This document shows positions 51,234 through 59,510 of a stretch of 64,000 bases of DNA, piece after piece (position 1 is the stretch's first letter; the number at the start of each line of letters is the position of its first letter). Made by a program: the position numbers and the translations under genes. The notes beneath the pieces were generated by a model. It ran no database searches. It was not told the origin of the DNA and worked only from the letters and a program-made list of their open reading frames with translations. The DNA is taken from NCBI RefSeq assembly GCF_000504165.1, contig NZ_AYSE01000007.1:62001-126000 (forward strand), written 5' to 3'. The stretch comes from Bacillus sp. FJAT-14578 (GTDB lineage: Bacteria; Bacillota; Bacilli; Bacillales; Bacillaceae_H).

Positions 51234-51251
51234 TGTTTTACATACAAAACA
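51234..51251. promoter_or_regulatory. Putative IclR operator, copy 1
   Basis: TGTTTTACATACAAAACA. It lies 172-189 bases upstream of the MFS transporter start, in the 608-bp divergent gap. Apart from this and copy 2, the gap (51063-51670) is AT-rich and shows no gene. Confidence 0.7.
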
Positions 51252-51562
51252 AAGTTTCTATATTTTGCACTAAAAGCTCTTTTTACGATAAAAGATTTAG
51301 AATTGTTTGTCAATTATATTTTTTGTCATTTTCAAATAAAAAGTTTTCAATCCGCGAGCATTCTTAAAAAGAGCAGTCGCCTCATTATGCCATAAAAACG
51401 TGAGAAGGTAGGCGTTTTTTATGATTTTTCAAGTGGAAAATAAAGGGATGACCATAAAGTGGAAAAACAGCCCCGTTTCATAAATGGGCTATCTTAAACG
51501 GTACGTTCTTGATTGTATTGACATCAAATTCAGAAAAATCTATAATTTATTTAGCGAAACTA

Positions 51563-51580
51563 TGTTTTGTATATAAAACA
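51563..51580. promoter_or_regulatory. Putative IclR operator, copy 2
   Basis: TGTTTTGTATATAAAACA, about 90 bases before the alpha/beta hydrolase start; identical to copy 4. Confidence 0.8.
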
Positions 51581-51670
51581 GTAATAAGTCATTTCATGAT
51601 TGATTCATATCATGAAGCCATGTTTTTTATGGGTATGAGAAGAAAAAAATGAGATTGGGAGGTTTAAAGT

Positions 51671-52477
51671 ATGCCAATTAGTCAATTAGCTCAACACTCC
51701 ATTCATTACCGTGAAGCTGGAGAGGGAAAAGCGCTTATTATTTTACATGGGTTAGGAAATAACTCTCAGTCATGGGCACATCAGCTTCGTCAGCTGGAAG
51801 AACAATTCAGAGTTATTGCTTGGGACGCACCGGGATATGGTGACAGCTCCGATCCAAAAGAGGAATTTCAACAGTTTTCCCAGTTTGCGGATGTGTTGAA
51901 AGAATTTCTGGATCGTCTTGGTCTTCAATCCGTGTATCTGCTCGGGCATTCCATGGGATCAGCTATTGCACTCGACTTTACGAGCCGTTTTCCCGAAATG
52001 GTCGATGCGCTGATTATTGCGGATGCGACACGGGGAGCAGCCGGAGTGAGTCCGGAGGAAAATGAGCGCAGGCTTCAGAATCGACTGCACGCCATCAACA
52101 CATTACACCCATCCGAGCTGGCGAGAACAAGAGTGAAGGCATTGCTGTCGCCAAATGCTTCGGTTGAGGTGGTGAAAGAAGCGGAACGGATTATGTCACA
52201 GGTGCGGCCGGCCGGCTATCGCTCTGTTTCCTATTCGTTATCCAACTTAAATCAGATGGACCTTCTTTCAACGATATCCGTTCCGACACTTGTCATGTGC
52301 GGCGAGCTGGATGGGGTCACGCCGGTAAGTGAATCGAAGGTTTTTCATGAACTGATTCCACATTCCAAGCTGGCGATTGTTCCGAACACAGGGCATTTAT
52401 GTTATCAAGAAGATCCCGAGACATTCAATCAATTTGTGACGGCGTTTTTACAGAAGCAGCAAGTGGGCCAAAAATGA
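51671..52477 (+). CDS. Alpha/beta hydrolase (meta-cleavage-product or enol-lactone hydrolase type)
   Basis: 268 residues. The catalytic triad is visible: Ser94 in LLGHSMGSAIALDF, Asp214 in MCGELDGVTP and His242 in NTGHLCYQED; the oxyanion segment LIILHGLGNNSQSW is present. The overall pattern (short lid after residue 125, ENERRLQNRLHAINTLHPSE) is that of 3-oxoadipate enol-lactonases and C-C bond hydrolases that act on ring-cleavage products. Given the extradiol dioxygenase gene downstream, hydrolysis of the meta-cleavage product is the likeliest job. GGGAGG precedes the ATG; operator copy 2 lies just upstream. Confidence 0.85.
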   Translation: MPISQLAQHSIHYREAGEGKALIILHGLGNNSQSWAHQLRQLEEQFRVIAWDAPGYGDSSDPKEEFQQFSQFADVLKEFLDRLGLQSVYLLGHSMGSAIALDFTSRFPEMVDALIIADATRGAAGVSPEENERRLQNRLHAINTLHPSELARTRVKALLSPNASVEVVKEAERIMSQVRPAGYRSVSYSLSNLNQMDLLSTISVPTLVMCGELDGVTPVSESKVFHELIPHSKLAIVPNTGHLCYQEDPETFNQFVTAFLQKQQVGQK

Positions 52478-52504
52478 AGGGTTATTCTTATTTAGAGCCA
52501 AATT

Positions 52505-52567
52505 AAATGGGGGATGGGCAGGCTGATGAAGCGATGCTGATTAGCTTGACTTCCCCATTTTTTTATT
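52505..52567 (+). terminator. Long-loop hairpin after the hydrolase gene
   Basis: AAATGGGG (52505-52512) and CCCCATTT (52553-52560), then TTTTATTTT. The loop is long, so it is only a probable terminator. Confidence 0.5.
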
Positions 52568-52667
52568 TTACGGTAGAAACAGAATGGAATGGCAGCAACC
52601 TCTTCTTCTGCATGATTTTTGGCGGTGCGGGGAAAGTGGGAGAATAAATCGCAGGAGGAAGATGTGA

Positions 52668-53483
52668 ATGGCAAGTGAAGAGAAAGAAAAGTACAGTGCC
52701 AATTCATTAGTACGCGGGTTGGAAATCATCAAGCTTTTTAATGAAGAACAGCCGAGCTTGTCGCTTTCAGAAATAGCGAAACAGCTCGGTGTAAGCAGAA
52801 CGGTTCCATATCGTTTATTATTTACCCTTCAAAATATGGGGTATCTGTCTCAGGATGAACATACAAAGCGTTATAGTTTAACACCAAAAGTGCTGGAATT
52901 GGGTTTCAGCTATTTGAACAGCTTGAAGTTCCCGGAAATTGCCCAGCCTTATATGGAAACATTGCGTGATGAAATCGGCGCTTCTTGCCATTTGTCTATT
53001 TTAGACGGGCAGGAAGTGGTGTATGTAGGAAGTGCACCAATCAGGGGGGTATCTGCCGTCAATGTAAACATCGGTTTGAGGCTCCCAGCCCATGCGACAG
53101 CCAATGGAAAATTGCTGCTTGCTTATCAGCCAAAGGACAGATTGATGCAAATGTTTCATGTCTCCAACCTGACTCCTTATACGGATAAGACACTCACGAC
53201 ACCGGGGGAGTTTCAGCAGCAGCTGGAAACGATACGACAAAACGGCTATTCGATGACAAGCGGAGAATTCCATCCGGGTATCAGTTCAGTGGCAGCGCCG
53301 ATTTTTGGCAGGACGGGTGAAGTGGTGGCGGCTTTGAATGTCGTCGCGACCGAATCGGCTTACCAGGAAGAGTTTATGGTTAAACTCGCCTTACCGAAAT
53401 TACTGCAATTATCTCAATTGCTTTCGAATTACATGGGCTACAGCGGCCGCATTCCAAGTGCAGTCAGTCGAACGGACATCTAA
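52668..53483 (+). CDS. IclR-family transcriptional regulator of the aromatic cluster
   Basis: 271 residues. An N-terminal winged helix (YSANSLVRGLEIIKLFNEEQ, LSLSEIAKQLGVSRTVPYRL) is followed by the IclR effector domain (LEIAQP-type KFPEIAQPYMETLRDEIGAS, GLRLPAHATANGKLLLAYQ, MTSGEFHPGISSVAAPIFGR, VVAALNVVAT). GGAGGAAG precedes the ATG. It sits between the hydrolase and cupin genes, flanked by four copies of an 18-bp palindrome that are its probable binding sites. It is likely an aromatic-acid-responsive regulator like PcaR, PobR or MhpR; activator or repressor mode cannot be told. Confidence 0.93.
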   Translation: MASEEKEKYSANSLVRGLEIIKLFNEEQPSLSLSEIAKQLGVSRTVPYRLLFTLQNMGYLSQDEHTKRYSLTPKVLELGFSYLNSLKFPEIAQPYMETLRDEIGASCHLSILDGQEVVYVGSAPIRGVSAVNVNIGLRLPAHATANGKLLLAYQPKDRLMQMFHVSNLTPYTDKTLTTPGEFQQQLETIRQNGYSMTSGEFHPGISSVAAPIFGRTGEVVAALNVVATESAYQEEFMVKLALPKLLQLSQLLSNYMGYSGRIPSAVSRTDI

Positions 53484-53520
53484 AAAAACAGCAGTACCTA
53501 TAAAAAAATAATGGTTTTCC

Positions 53521-53565
53521 AAAAGTGTGGATTCTCGATTTTTACGGGAATCCACACTTTTTTTG
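53521..53565 (+). terminator. Intrinsic terminator of the IclR gene
   Basis: AAAAGTGTGGATTC pairs with GAATCCACACTTTT, followed by TTTTG. Confidence 0.92.
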
Positions 53566-53620
53566 TCGTTTATTCAGTATTTACCCGTTTGTATGATGTT
53601 GGATGTGGATTTTTCTAAAT

Positions 53621-53638
53621 TGTTTTAAATATAAAACA
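53621..53638. promoter_or_regulatory. Putative IclR operator, copy 3
   Basis: TGTTTTAAATATAAAACA, in the gap before the cupin gene, 91 bases (centre to centre) ahead of copy 4. Confidence 0.75.
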
Positions 53639-53711
53639 CTATTAAATATTCTGAAAACAATCATTGACATTAAACTAAATACATCTTAGAATTGATTTAT
53701 AAGTAAAACGT

Positions 53712-53729
53712 TGTTTTGTATATAAAACA
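53712..53729. promoter_or_regulatory. Putative IclR operator, copy 4
   Basis: TGTTTTGTATATAAAACA, 43 bases before the cupin ATG, positioned over or next to the likely promoter; identical to copy 2. Confidence 0.8.
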
Positions 53730-53772
53730 ATGTGAGTTTTAAGATCAGCCAAATAAGGGGAGGAATTTTAAA

Positions 53773-54306
53773 ATGACAAAAGAAACTTTTTCCGTTAAAG
53801 AATTTGAGAAAAAATATGTAGCTCGCTTGGAAGACCGCACACTGGATTGGAATGTGTTGAAGTTCCAGGAGGAAATCGATCCGGCTTATAGACGTGCACA
53901 AATGCGTTATATCGGACGCGGTGCTACTGCGAATAATGATTCAAATGTTATTGCAGCGGAGCATTTTACATTAAGTACGATGGTGCTGCCTCCAGGGTGC
54001 ATCGGACCATTGCATCTTCACGATGATGTAGAAGAAGTATTTTTCATCCTTGAGGGGGAAGTGACAGCGTTAATTCAAGAAGACAGCCACAGTGAAGTGC
54101 ATGAAATTAAATTGAAGGCAAGAGATTGCATCAGCAGCCCTCCGGGAGTATATCGCGGAATCAGAAACGACGGAAAAGAAGAAGCACGCATGCTCGTAAT
54201 GCTTGGAGCGGTGAAGCCGAACTTGCCGACATATCCAGAAGGCAGTGCCCTTGAAGAATTGCGTAAGCAACGCGCCAAAGAAAGAGAAGCCATCATTAAA
54301 GGCTAA
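53773..54306 (+). CDS. Cupin-domain protein
   Basis: 177 residues. The single cupin barrel (about residues 65-145) has the metal motif GPLHLHDDVEEVFFILEGEV (two His, one Glu) and a second motif around PPGVYRGIRNDGKEEARMLV, where the usual last His is an Arg/Asn. The N-terminal 60 residues (EKKYVARLEDRTLDWNVLKF) and a charged C-terminus extend it. Possible roles are a small dioxygenase, isomerase or ligand-binding accessory of the pathway. It is the first gene after the operator pair and is followed by a terminator, then by the main catabolic operon. AAGGGGAGGA precedes the ATG. Confidence 0.85.
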   Translation: MTKETFSVKEFEKKYVARLEDRTLDWNVLKFQEEIDPAYRRAQMRYIGRGATANNDSNVIAAEHFTLSTMVLPPGCIGPLHLHDDVEEVFFILEGEVTALIQEDSHSEVHEIKLKARDCISSPPGVYRGIRNDGKEEARMLVMLGAVKPNLPTYPEGSALEELRKQRAKEREAIIKG

Positions 54307-54321
54307 CTATATAGATTGATT

Positions 54322-54367
54322 TAGAAAATCGGACATGACCAAAGAACGGCCATGCCCGATTTTCTAG
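54322..54367 (+). terminator. Terminator after the cupin gene
   Basis: AGAAAATCGGACATGACC pairs with GGCCATGCCCGATTTTCT (imperfect). The 200 bases that follow to 54568 should contain the promoter of the main operon; no copy of the TGTTTT-N6-AAAACA palindrome is seen there. Confidence 0.75.
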
Positions 54368-54568
54368 CCCTAGGCGGATTCAAGTTGTCTGGATAACCGA
54401 TTGTGAATACGTCTTGATGGAATAAAGATGTGTCGATTTATTAAGTGGGGCTTATTCATAGAAGAATAGCTGCATGATGAAAAATTATGCAGCACCCTTT
54501 TCGATTGGAAGAATGAATGAAAGCGTTATCTATCGAGAGGGATAACGATTGAATGGGAGGGATAAGAG

Positions 54569-55492
54569 ATGCTTGGTATTACTCATTTACGACATATTGG
54601 TTTAATTACTCCAAAGTTTGACGAACAAGCAGAGTTTTATGAGAAGGTTTGGGGTTTGGATAGAGTCAATGTTCCAGAAGAAGAAAACACTGTTTATTTT
54701 CGCGGGGCTGGACCGGAACATCATATTTTAAGCCTTCATAAAGGAGAAAAACGCGGTTTGCATCATATCTCATTTGGAATGGTCGATAAGCATGCAGTGG
54801 ATCGCGCCGCTGACATCTTGCAATCAAAAGGCGTGCGTATTATCCAGCAGCCAGGCTATTTGGATGAAGCGGGAGCTGGATATGGACTTCGGTTTGTAGA
54901 TCCGGAGAATCGCGTAATCGAGCTTTCGGCTTGGGTGGAAGTTCACACGTCCATTTGGAACAAGAAAAACGTCGATCCCGTGAAATTGAATCATGTGGTC
55001 ATGAACACAAAAGACTTGGATATGATCGTCGAGTTTTATACAGATGTACTGGGCTTTAAAGTGACGGATTGGAGCGAACACCAAATGGCATTTTTAAGAT
55101 GCAACCGGAAGCATCATTCCATTGCGTTCAACCAAGATCAACATGCATCCGTCAATCACATTGCCTACGAAGTGGATTCAGTCGATGAACTGATGCGCGG
55201 TATAAGCAATGTTCGAAAAGCGGGGCTGCAGGAGCTGTGGGGACCTGGACGTCATGGACCGGGAAACAACATTTTCTGTTATTTCCAGGACCTCGGGGGA
55301 TTCGTGATGGAGTATACGTGTTATCTTGAAACGATCGAAGATGAGTCCGAGTGGAGAGCACGTGTATGGAAAAGGGTGCCTCATTTAATGGATCAATGGG
55401 GAATTGCAGGACCGCCGAAGCCTGAAGCCCGTAAAGCGATGGGTGGAGATCCGGATCCAGGCTGGGTAAGCGAAGCGGTTGACGTTCGGTAA
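54569..55492 (+). CDS. Extradiol ring-cleavage dioxygenase (VOC/type I)
   Basis: 307 residues, two vicinal-oxygen-chelate modules (about 4-122 and 138-255). The iron ligands are complete: His142 in LNHVVMN, His197 in VNHIAYEV and Glu248 in GGFVMEYTC. The second-shell HHSIAFNQ segment is present. The enzyme cleaves a catechol-type ring next to its two hydroxyls to give a 2-hydroxymuconate-type product. The C-terminal extension (MDQWGIAGPPKPEARKAMGG) is longer than in small catechol 2,3-dioxygenases and resembles those acting on bicyclic or side-chain catechols. First gene of the eight-gene operon; GGGAGGG precedes the ATG. Confidence 0.9.
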   Translation: MLGITHLRHIGLITPKFDEQAEFYEKVWGLDRVNVPEEENTVYFRGAGPEHHILSLHKGEKRGLHHISFGMVDKHAVDRAADILQSKGVRIIQQPGYLDEAGAGYGLRFVDPENRVIELSAWVEVHTSIWNKKNVDPVKLNHVVMNTKDLDMIVEFYTDVLGFKVTDWSEHQMAFLRCNRKHHSIAFNQDQHASVNHIAYEVDSVDELMRGISNVRKAGLQELWGPGRHGPGNNIFCYFQDLGGFVMEYTCYLETIEDESEWRARVWKRVPHLMDQWGIAGPPKPEARKAMGGDPDPGWVSEAVDVR

Positions 55493-55526
55493 GGTATGAA
55501 AATAAAAATTGAAAAGGGGTGACGAG

Positions 55527-56318
55527 ATGGATTTAGGGTTGAAAGGAAAAGTGGCAGTCATTATGGGAGGCACATCGGGTGTCGGCTTGAAAACTGCCGA
55601 AATGTTTCTAAACGAAGGTGCAAAAGTAGCAATCTGCGGCAGAAGCGAAGAGCGCATGGAAAAGGCCCGACAGCAATTGCTTTCATTCGGGGAGAAGGAA
55701 GACATTTTTGCTTCCACTTGTGACGTGACATCAAAGTCGGATGTGGATTCCTTCATTAACGGGGCAGCCGAAACGTTCGGCGGGATCGATATATTGGTGA
55801 ATGCTGCGGGGCAGAGCGTGATGGGGTACTTTTTTGACATTACGGATGAACAGTGGCAGGAGCAAATCCAGCTTAAGTACTTTGCGATTATTTATGCGGT
55901 TCGGGCGGTTCACCCGCATCTTGTGAAAAGAGGCGGCGGACGAATCATCAACATTAATGCGACGCTCGCGAAAGAGCCTGAGCGTCACATGGTCGCGACA
56001 GCCGCTACACGGGCCGGTCTGTTGAATTTAAGCAAAACGTTGTCGCAAGAATTGGCTCCAGACAATATTTTAGTGAATTCCGTCAGCCTCGGGTTGATTC
56101 GGACGGATCAATGGGAGCGCAGAAGATTGAAAAATGCGCCTGATATGGACCCGGACGAATATTATGGAGACCTTGCGAAAAAGCGGAACATTCCGCTCGG
56201 CCGTGTTGGGGAAGCGGAAGAAGTCGCGAGCGTCATTGTCTTTCTTGCTTCAGACAAAGCGAGTTATGTCGCGGGCTCGACGATTGAAACGGCAGGAGCG
56301 ATTGGTAAAGCACTTTAA
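55527..56318 (+). CDS. SDR-family oxidoreductase lacking the usual Tyr/Lys pair
   Basis: 263 residues from ATG 55527 (MDLGLKGKVAVIMGGTSGVG), with AAGGGGTGA in front. Cofactor loop GGTSGVGLKTAEMFLNEG, VAICGRSEERM and VNAAGQSVMG are present. The active-site region reads IININATLAKEPERHMVATA then ATRAGLLNLSKTL: the classical YxxxK is replaced (Thr and Arg), and Ser lies in a NAT context. It may use another mechanism or act on an acidic substrate. It lies between the extradiol dioxygenase and ThDP enzyme genes, 34 bases from the former and 28 from the latter. Confidence 0.86.
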   Translation: MDLGLKGKVAVIMGGTSGVGLKTAEMFLNEGAKVAICGRSEERMEKARQQLLSFGEKEDIFASTCDVTSKSDVDSFINGAAETFGGIDILVNAAGQSVMGYFFDITDEQWQEQIQLKYFAIIYAVRAVHPHLVKRGGGRIININATLAKEPERHMVATAATRAGLLNLSKTLSQELAPDNILVNSVSLGLIRTDQWERRRLKNAPDMDPDEYYGDLAKKRNIPLGRVGEAEEVASVIVFLASDKASYVAGSTIETAGAIGKAL

Positions 56319-56346
56319 TTCTATTATGTAAAGGTAGGGTATCATA

Positions 56347-58035
56347 ATGAAAACATATGAAGAAATGGAGTTTACTACCGCCGATGCGGTTGTAAAAGAG
56401 CTAGTTCGAGCGGGTGTTGAAACCGCTTTCGGTATTGTCAGTATTCATAATATGCCTATCTATGATGCCATTCTTAGAGAGGGAAGCATTAAACTTATCT
56501 GTTCGCGCGGAGAGAGCGGTGCCGTCAATATGGCGGACGGTTATGCGCGTGCGACCGGAAAATTGGGTGTTGTCATTACGAGTACGGGAACAGGAGCGGG
56601 AAATGCGGCCGGTTCATTAGTAGAAGCTTGGGCTGCCGGCGTTCCTCTTCTTCATCTGACGGGTGAAGTCGCCTCTCCATATCTTGGAACAGGCAGAGGG
56701 TACATACATGAATGTAAGGATCAGCTCTCGATGATGAGCGGTGCGTGCAAAAACGCTGTTCGGCTTAGAAAGCCTGAACAAACAGCCGCTGTCGTAAGAA
56801 AGGCGATTCAAGAAGCGTTAACGGCACCGACAGGACCGGTATCGCTGGAAATTCCGATCGACTTTCAATCAGCGATCATTGAAGACCTTTCACTTGAGGG
56901 AATGCAGCCTGCAGTGTCTGGACCATCAGCAGCAGACTTTATCCCTGAACAAGCGGTAACAAAAATGGCGAAAGCGCGCCGTCCGGTTATTTGGGCAGGA
57001 GGCGGTGTCATCACGGCCAATGCTTCCGAGGAGCTGCAAAAGTTGGCAGAGCTGCTTGGCGCGGCCGTCATTACAAGTCAATCGGGAAAAGGAGCGATTC
57101 CAGAAGACCACGACCAATGCATCGGACACTTTGCCGCTTATGAATCGACAAAAGAGTTTTTGAGAAAAGCAGATTTATTGATTAGTGTAGGGGTCCGTTT
57201 CAGAGGAAATGAAACGTCCAACTGGAAAGTACCGGTGCCCCAGGAGCACATTGCGATCGATGCGGATTGGCAGGCCATCAACCGTAACTATCAAGCGACA
57301 TTTGGTTTAGTCGGTGATGCAAAGGAGATGCTGGCGGCACTTGTTCAAAGACTAGAAGAGAAATCGGTTTCGGCAGCACCCTCTTATATAGAAGAAACTC
57401 GTTCACTTCGCAATGAAGTGCGTGCTCAGCTTCGCGCAACACTTGGACCGTATGAGCAATTTGTGGACGGCATGCGAGACATTTTGCCGCGCGATACGAT
57501 TTTAGTTCGCGATGTAACGGTACAAGCCAACGTTTGGGGAAGCCGTTTATTCGAAATTTATGAACCAAGAACGTCCATTCACGCATCAGGCGGCGGAATC
57601 GGCCAAGGTCTTCCAACAGCCATCGGCGCACAAGTGGGCTGTCCGGATCAAACGGTTGTATTGATGGCTGGAGACGGCGGATTTATGGTCAACGTCGGCG
57701 AAATGGTAACGGCAGCGGAAGAAAATTTACCGATCATCATTGTCTTGTTTGATGACTCAGGCTATGGGGTTCTTCGTAATATCCAGGACGCTGCATACGG
57801 GCGTCAAGTAGCGGTCGATTTATTGAGTCCGGATTTTGTCAAATTGGCGGAATCCATGCATTATGAAGCGGTACGAATCGGTTCTGGAGATGAATTTGTC
57901 AGCGAGCTCAAAAAAGCGAAGGAAAGACGCAAACCTTCCATGATCGTGGTCGATATGGAAGCGGTCGGGCCGATGGCAAAGCCGTTCGGCGGACCTCCGG
58001 GAGCAGCGGAAGCATTTAAACCGAAAAAAATCTAA
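56347..58035 (+). CDS. ThDP-dependent enzyme (acetolactate synthase / 2-oxoacid decarboxylase type)
   Basis: A 562-residue, full-length, three-domain enzyme of the AHAS/benzoylformate decarboxylase superfamily. Seen: the proton-relay Glu56 in CSRGESGAVNMADGYARATG, STGTGAGNAAGSLVEAWAAG, a central FAD/nucleotide-like domain (PVIWAGGGVITANASEELQK), and the ThDP motif GDGGFMVNVGEMVTAAEENL ending VLFDDSGYG (Asp in place of the usual NN). It is not an ilvB gene by context. In this operon it could decarboxylate or ligate a 2-oxoacid released by side-chain degradation, its aldehyde product feeding the aldehyde dehydrogenase gene that starts 14 bases downstream. That order of reactions is inference. 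Confidence 0.9.
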   Translation: MKTYEEMEFTTADAVVKELVRAGVETAFGIVSIHNMPIYDAILREGSIKLICSRGESGAVNMADGYARATGKLGVVITSTGTGAGNAAGSLVEAWAAGVPLLHLTGEVASPYLGTGRGYIHECKDQLSMMSGACKNAVRLRKPEQTAAVVRKAIQEALTAPTGPVSLEIPIDFQSAIIEDLSLEGMQPAVSGPSAADFIPEQAVTKMAKARRPVIWAGGGVITANASEELQKLAELLGAAVITSQSGKGAIPEDHDQCIGHFAAYESTKEFLRKADLLISVGVRFRGNETSNWKVPVPQEHIAIDADWQAINRNYQATFGLVGDAKEMLAALVQRLEEKSVSAAPSYIEETRSLRNEVRAQLRATLGPYEQFVDGMRDILPRDTILVRDVTVQANVWGSRLFEIYEPRTSIHASGGGIGQGLPTAIGAQVGCPDQTVVLMAGDGGFMVNVGEMVTAAEENLPIIIVLFDDSGYGVLRNIQDAAYGRQVAVDLLSPDFVKLAESMHYEAVRIGSGDEFVSELKKAKERRKPSMIVVDMEAVGPMAKPFGGPPGAAEAFKPKKI

Positions 58036-58048
58036 AGGGGGATTGAAC

Positions 58049-59494
58049 ATGATTTCGACCTATCCGATGGTTTCAGGAAAATACCTTATCAATGGAGAAT
58101 GGAAAGAAACAAAAGAAGTGGCCGATGTAATCAATCCGGCCAACACGTCAGAGGCAGTCGGCCAAGTGGCCATTTGTTCGAAGGAAATCGTCGATGAAGC
58201 AATCACAGCGGCAGAAAAGGCTTATGAAACGTGGTCCCGCTCTGATGTAGAAGACCGCGCTGCCCGGATGAACGCAGCGGCAGAAGAACTGGCGAAGATT
58301 ATCGAGGAAAATGTCACCTTGTTTGTACGGGAAAACGGCAAAACGCTTGTAGAGGCGAAAAAGGATTTACTGCGCTGTGTAGATGTCATGAAGGGTGCAG
58401 CGGCAGAGCTGCTTGACTGGTGGAAGCCGCAAGCGATTCCGGGAAGTCAAAAAGTTCAAGTGAGAAGACGAGCAAGAGGCGTCACAGCCGTCATTACTCC
58501 GTGGAACTCGCCGATGATTTTAACCTTTAAACGGGTCATCCCAGCCGTGTTGACAGGCAACACGGTCGTAGTGAAGCCGGCTACCAATTGTCCGTTAACG
58601 ATTATGACTTGTTTAAAAGTAGTCGCTGACCATTTTCCGCCAGGGGTCATCAATATTGTGACAGGCTCAGGAAAAATGATCGGTGACACCCTTTGTTCGG
58701 ATTCCCGCGTGCGTACGGTGGCATTTGTCGGCAGTACAGAAACAGGGAAAGACATCATGAAGAAATCTGCAGGAAATCTCCAAAAGGTGTATATGGAATT
58801 GGGCGGTAATGATCCAGCCATTATTTTGGAGGATGCCTACCTTGATGACGCAGCGATCAAACGTCTGAAAATGGGGATTTTAAGGGCAGCAGGCCAGGTG
58901 TGCTCAGCCATTAAACGAGTGTATGTGCATGAATCACGCTACGGTGAAGTGGTGACAAAATTAACGAAAGAGTTTGAGCGAGTTGTTGTGGGAGACGGCA
59001 TTCAGCCTGATGTCACAATGGGACCGTTAAACAATAAAGCGCAGTTTGATTATGTGAGCGGGTTGATTGAACGTACGGCCAAATCGGGTGCAAATGTGAT
59101 GACAGCCGGCATTCAACTAAATCCGGAAACATGGAATCAAGGGTACTATATGCTACCTTCGATTGTAACAGGAGTCGATCAGCAAAGCGAAGTGGTTCGG
59201 GTCGAGCAATTTGGTCCAGTCATCCCGATTTTACCTTTCTCCGATGTAGATGAAGCGGTTAAATTAGCGAATGACAGCGAATTCGGTTTGCGGGCGTCCG
59301 TTTGGACCGAGAATGAAGAGTTGGCGCTGGAGTTGGCCGATCGCCTCGAAGCGGGAGCCGTTTTCCATAATAACCATACCGTATTCAGTGATTTGGCGCT
59401 TGATTTTCCGGGCTTAAAAGAAAGCGGTGTTTCCCGCGAAACGAGACATTGTGGATTGGAATTTTTTGCAGATTCATACGGGTTTGCTGATTGA
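58049..59494 (+). CDS. Aldehyde dehydrogenase
   Basis: 481 residues from ATG 58049 (MISTYPMVSGKYLINGEWKE), with AAAGGGGGA at good distance. NAD(P)-dependent aldehyde dehydrogenase with catalytic Cys285 in GQVCSAIKRVYV and Glu250 in MELGGNDPAI; PWNSPMILTFKRVIPAVLTG is the cofactor/substrate segment. Most like broad-specificity or benzaldehyde/hydroxymuconic-semialdehyde dehydrogenases. It directly follows the ThDP enzyme, suggesting that the two act in turn, 2-oxoacid to aldehyde to acid; alternatively it oxidises a ring-cleavage semialdehyde. Confidence 0.92.
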   Translation: MISTYPMVSGKYLINGEWKETKEVADVINPANTSEAVGQVAICSKEIVDEAITAAEKAYETWSRSDVEDRAARMNAAAEELAKIIEENVTLFVRENGKTLVEAKKDLLRCVDVMKGAAAELLDWWKPQAIPGSQKVQVRRRARGVTAVITPWNSPMILTFKRVIPAVLTGNTVVVKPATNCPLTIMTCLKVVADHFPPGVINIVTGSGKMIGDTLCSDSRVRTVAFVGSTETGKDIMKKSAGNLQKVYMELGGNDPAIILEDAYLDDAAIKRLKMGILRAAGQVCSAIKRVYVHESRYGEVVTKLTKEFERVVVGDGIQPDVTMGPLNNKAQFDYVSGLIERTAKSGANVMTAGIQLNPETWNQGYYMLPSIVTGVDQQSEVVRVEQFGPVIPILPFSDVDEAVKLANDSEFGLRASVWTENEELALELADRLEAGAVFHNNHTVFSDLALDFPGLKESGVSRETRHCGLEFFADSYGFAD

Positions 59495-59510
59495 GAAAGG
59501 ATGAAAGAGC

